DNA of 16,061 nucleotides from Nitratifractor sp. (GTDB lineage Bacteria > Campylobacterota > Campylobacteria > Campylobacterales > Sulfurovaceae). Below are positions 14,578 to 16,061 of the stretch, piece by piece. The stretch is from contig JANTGQ010000013.1 of NCBI GenBank assembly GCA_024762845.1, positions 1-16,061 on the forward strand. The letters are read 5' to 3'. Made by a program: the position numbers and the translations under genes. Numbering within the stretch: position 1 is the stretch's first letter; every line of letters begins with the position of its first letter. The notes below the pieces were generated by a model. It saw only the letters and a list, made by a program, of their open reading frames with translations. It did no database searches and was not told where the DNA came from.

Positions 14578-16061
14578 ATGAAATTTTCGCAATCGTTTAT
14601 CTATACCTCTAAAGAGGCGCCAAGTGATGCAGTACTGCCAAGCCATATCTATTTGATACGAGGTGGATTTATACAGAGTATCGGAGCTGGGCTCTACAAT
14701 TTTTTGCCTTTAGGAAAAAAGGTTTTAGAGAAGGTTAGAGCAGTTGCCAAAGAGGAACTTGATGCTGCAGGATGCCAAGAGGTAGAGCTCTCTTTTGTAA
14801 CGCCAAGTGAATTCTGGAAAGAGAGTGGGCGTTTTGAAAAGTACGGAAAAGAGCTTTTGCGTTTTAAAGATAGAAAAGATGCTGAGTTTGTGTTAGGACC
14901 AACACACGAAGAGATGATGGTTAATTTAGTACGCCAGTATGTGAAAAGTTATAAGCAACTACCTGTTAACCTCTACCAGATAAAGACAAAGTTTAGAGAT
15001 GAAATTAGACCTCGTTTTGGTTTAATGCGCGGTCGTGAGTTCTTAATGAAAGATGGCTATAGCTTCCATAAGGACGAAGCTGATATGATTGAAAACGGCT
15101 TTAAGAATATGGAAGAGACCTATAGTAGAATCTTTAGAAGACTGGGGCTTGATTTTAGAGTTGTAGAGGCAGATAGTGGCGCAATCGGAGGAAGCGGCAG
15201 TAAAGAGTTTATGGTGCTTGCTAATAGTGGCGAAGATACTATTGTGGTTTGTAAAGATTGTGACTATGGCGCTAATATAGAAGCAGCAAAACGAGAAGCT
15301 CCAAAAGAGCCGGCAGATAGACCCCAAATGAGCTTTGGTAAATTTTTAACTCCAGATATTAAAACAATAGAGGATTTGTGCAACTTCTTTAAAATTGACC
15401 CATACTTTATTACAAAAATTGTAGCTAAAAAAGCGCTTTACGATGAAGGTGTTGAGAAGATTGTACTTTTTGCGCTCCGTGGAAGTGATGAACTACAAGA
15501 GGTAAAAGCGTGTAATGCTGTAGATGCAAATGATTTAATAGATGTAAGCGAGGAGGAGCTAGAGGCAGCCTCTTTAGTACCTGGGTTTATAGGTCCAAAA
15601 GATTTGCCAGATGGTGTAGAGCTTGTTGTAGATTTGGACTTAAAAGATGAAAGCGCAACAGTTGCCGGTGCCAATGAGAAAGATCAACACTATGTAGGTC
15701 TGGATTTAACTGCTTTGGATTTAGTTTACAAAGATTTAGCAGAGGTAAAAGAGGGTGATACTTGCCATAAATGCGGTGGTACGTTGCAATATACCAAAGG
15801 GATAGAGGTTGGTCATATCTTCCAGCTTGGAACAAGATACAGTGAACCGATGAAAGCAGAGTTTCTAGATGAGAATGGAAAGAGCAGACCATTTGTAATG
15901 GGTACATATGGTATCGGAATTTCTCGTCTTTTAGCGGCAATTATTGAGCAGCACCATGATGAGAAAGGACCAATCTGGACAAAGGCAACTGCACCTTTTG
16001 ATGTAGAGATTATTGTCTCAAACATTAAAAAAGAGCAAGAGTTAAATGCTGGCGAAGAGAT
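14578..16061 (+). CDS. proS: prolyl-tRNA synthetase, bacterial type, 3'-truncated by window edge
   Basis: A class II aminoacyl-tRNA synthetase that charges tRNA(Pro). The ATG at 14578 begins MKFSQSFIYTSKEAPSDA, normal for the family, and 494 codons are present with no stop before the window ends; about 75 are missing. Motif 1 lies near residues 30-65, the GPTHEE segment near 106-111, motif 2 (KFRDEIRPRFGLMRGREFLMKD) near 137-158, and motif 3 (GTYGIGISR) at about 442-450. Between motifs 2 and 3 (about 230-390) is the INS/YbaK-like editing domain of bacterial ProRS, which clears mischarged Ala-tRNA(Pro). Two CxxC pairs, CKDC before and CHKC after the insertion, are present. It follows hemA after 13 nt with AAAAGGAA as ribosome binding site. 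Confidence 0.97.
   Translation, partial: MKFSQSFIYTSKEAPSDAVLPSHIYLIRGGFIQSIGAGLYNFLPLGKKVLEKVRAVAKEELDAAGCQEVELSFVTPSEFWKESGRFEKYGKELLRFKDRKDAEFVLGPTHEEMMVNLVRQYVKSYKQLPVNLYQIKTKFRDEIRPRFGLMRGREFLMKDGYSFHKDEADMIENGFKNMEETYSRIFRRLGLDFRVVEADSGAIGGSGSKEFMVLANSGEDTIVVCKDCDYGANIEAAKREAPKEPADRPQMSFGKFLTPDIKTIEDLCNFFKIDPYFITKIVAKKALYDEGVEKIVLFALRGSDELQEVKACNAVDANDLIDVSEEELEAASLVPGFIGPKDLPDGVELVVDLDLKDESATVAGANEKDQHYVGLDLTALDLVYKDLAEVKEGDTCHKCGGTLQYTKGIEVGHIFQLGTRYSEPMKAEFLDENGKSRPFVMGTYGIGISRLLAAIIEQHHDEKGPIWTKATAPFDVEIIVSNIKKEQELNAGEE

Noticed and set aside
15587..15940. Minus-strand open frame of 117 codons opposite proS
   Set aside because: It overlaps the ProRS editing and motif 3 region completely and is His/Leu-rich noise.
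1..16061. Search for CRISPR arrays, tRNA or rRNA genes, toxin-antitoxin pairs, defence systems or an intact transposase
   Set aside because: No regularly spaced repeats, cloverleaf-like sequences or recognisable proteins of these kinds were seen on either strand.

Overview
The window looks like chromosomal DNA of a Campylobacterota (formerly Epsilonproteobacteria) bacterium, probably a free-living relative of Sulfurimonas or Sulfurovum rather than a host-adapted Campylobacter or Helicobacter. The grounds are: AT-rich sequence; promoters with a strong (extended) TATAAT-type -10, T/A-rich upstream DNA and no clear -35; a DUF2018 gene (the Helicobacter pylori HP0242 family, essentially restricted to this phylum); and the order DUF2018 - polyprenyl synthase - hemA - proS, which matches the HP0242-HP0238 and Cj0540-Cj0543 neighbourhoods as I remember them. 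The genus call is inference.

Positions 1-8338 are one tightly packed plus-strand run: the 3' part of truD, a complete Pqi-type lipid transport locus (two separate single-domain PqiA proteins, the MCE protein PqiB, the lipoprotein PqiC), then prs, lepA, a four-helix membrane protein and an RlmB/TrmH-type rRNA methyltransferase. Gaps are 0-9 nt or small overlaps, except 48 nt before prs, where a promoter is likely. Positions 8339-9117 are a separate rplU-rpmA unit with a promoter and a strong terminator; obgE, the usual third gene, is not there.

Positions 9118-12103 are the accessory part: an uncharacterised minus-strand lipoprotein, a secreted CAP-domain protein, a minus-strand Nfu-type Fe-S protein and a ComF-like phosphoribosyltransferase. 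The motif CCCGGATT occurs in this window, as far as I could see by eye, only four times. All four copies are intergenic and form two inward-facing pairs. One pair bounds a 188-bp non-coding block directly after comF, flanked by the direct repeat ATAAA, which looks like a MITE with terminal inverted repeats and a 5-bp target duplication. The other pair brackets the lipoprotein gene (about 660 bp) and may be a related, cargo-bearing or decayed unit. This is the least explained structure in the window.

Positions 12104-16061 are a second housekeeping operon: the DUF2018 protein, a long-chain polyprenyl diphosphate synthase, glutamyl-tRNA reductase (hemA) and prolyl-tRNA synthetase (proS, cut by the window end), with an extended -10 promoter directly beside the MITE-like block. 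No tRNA, rRNA, CRISPR array or intact transposase gene was seen.
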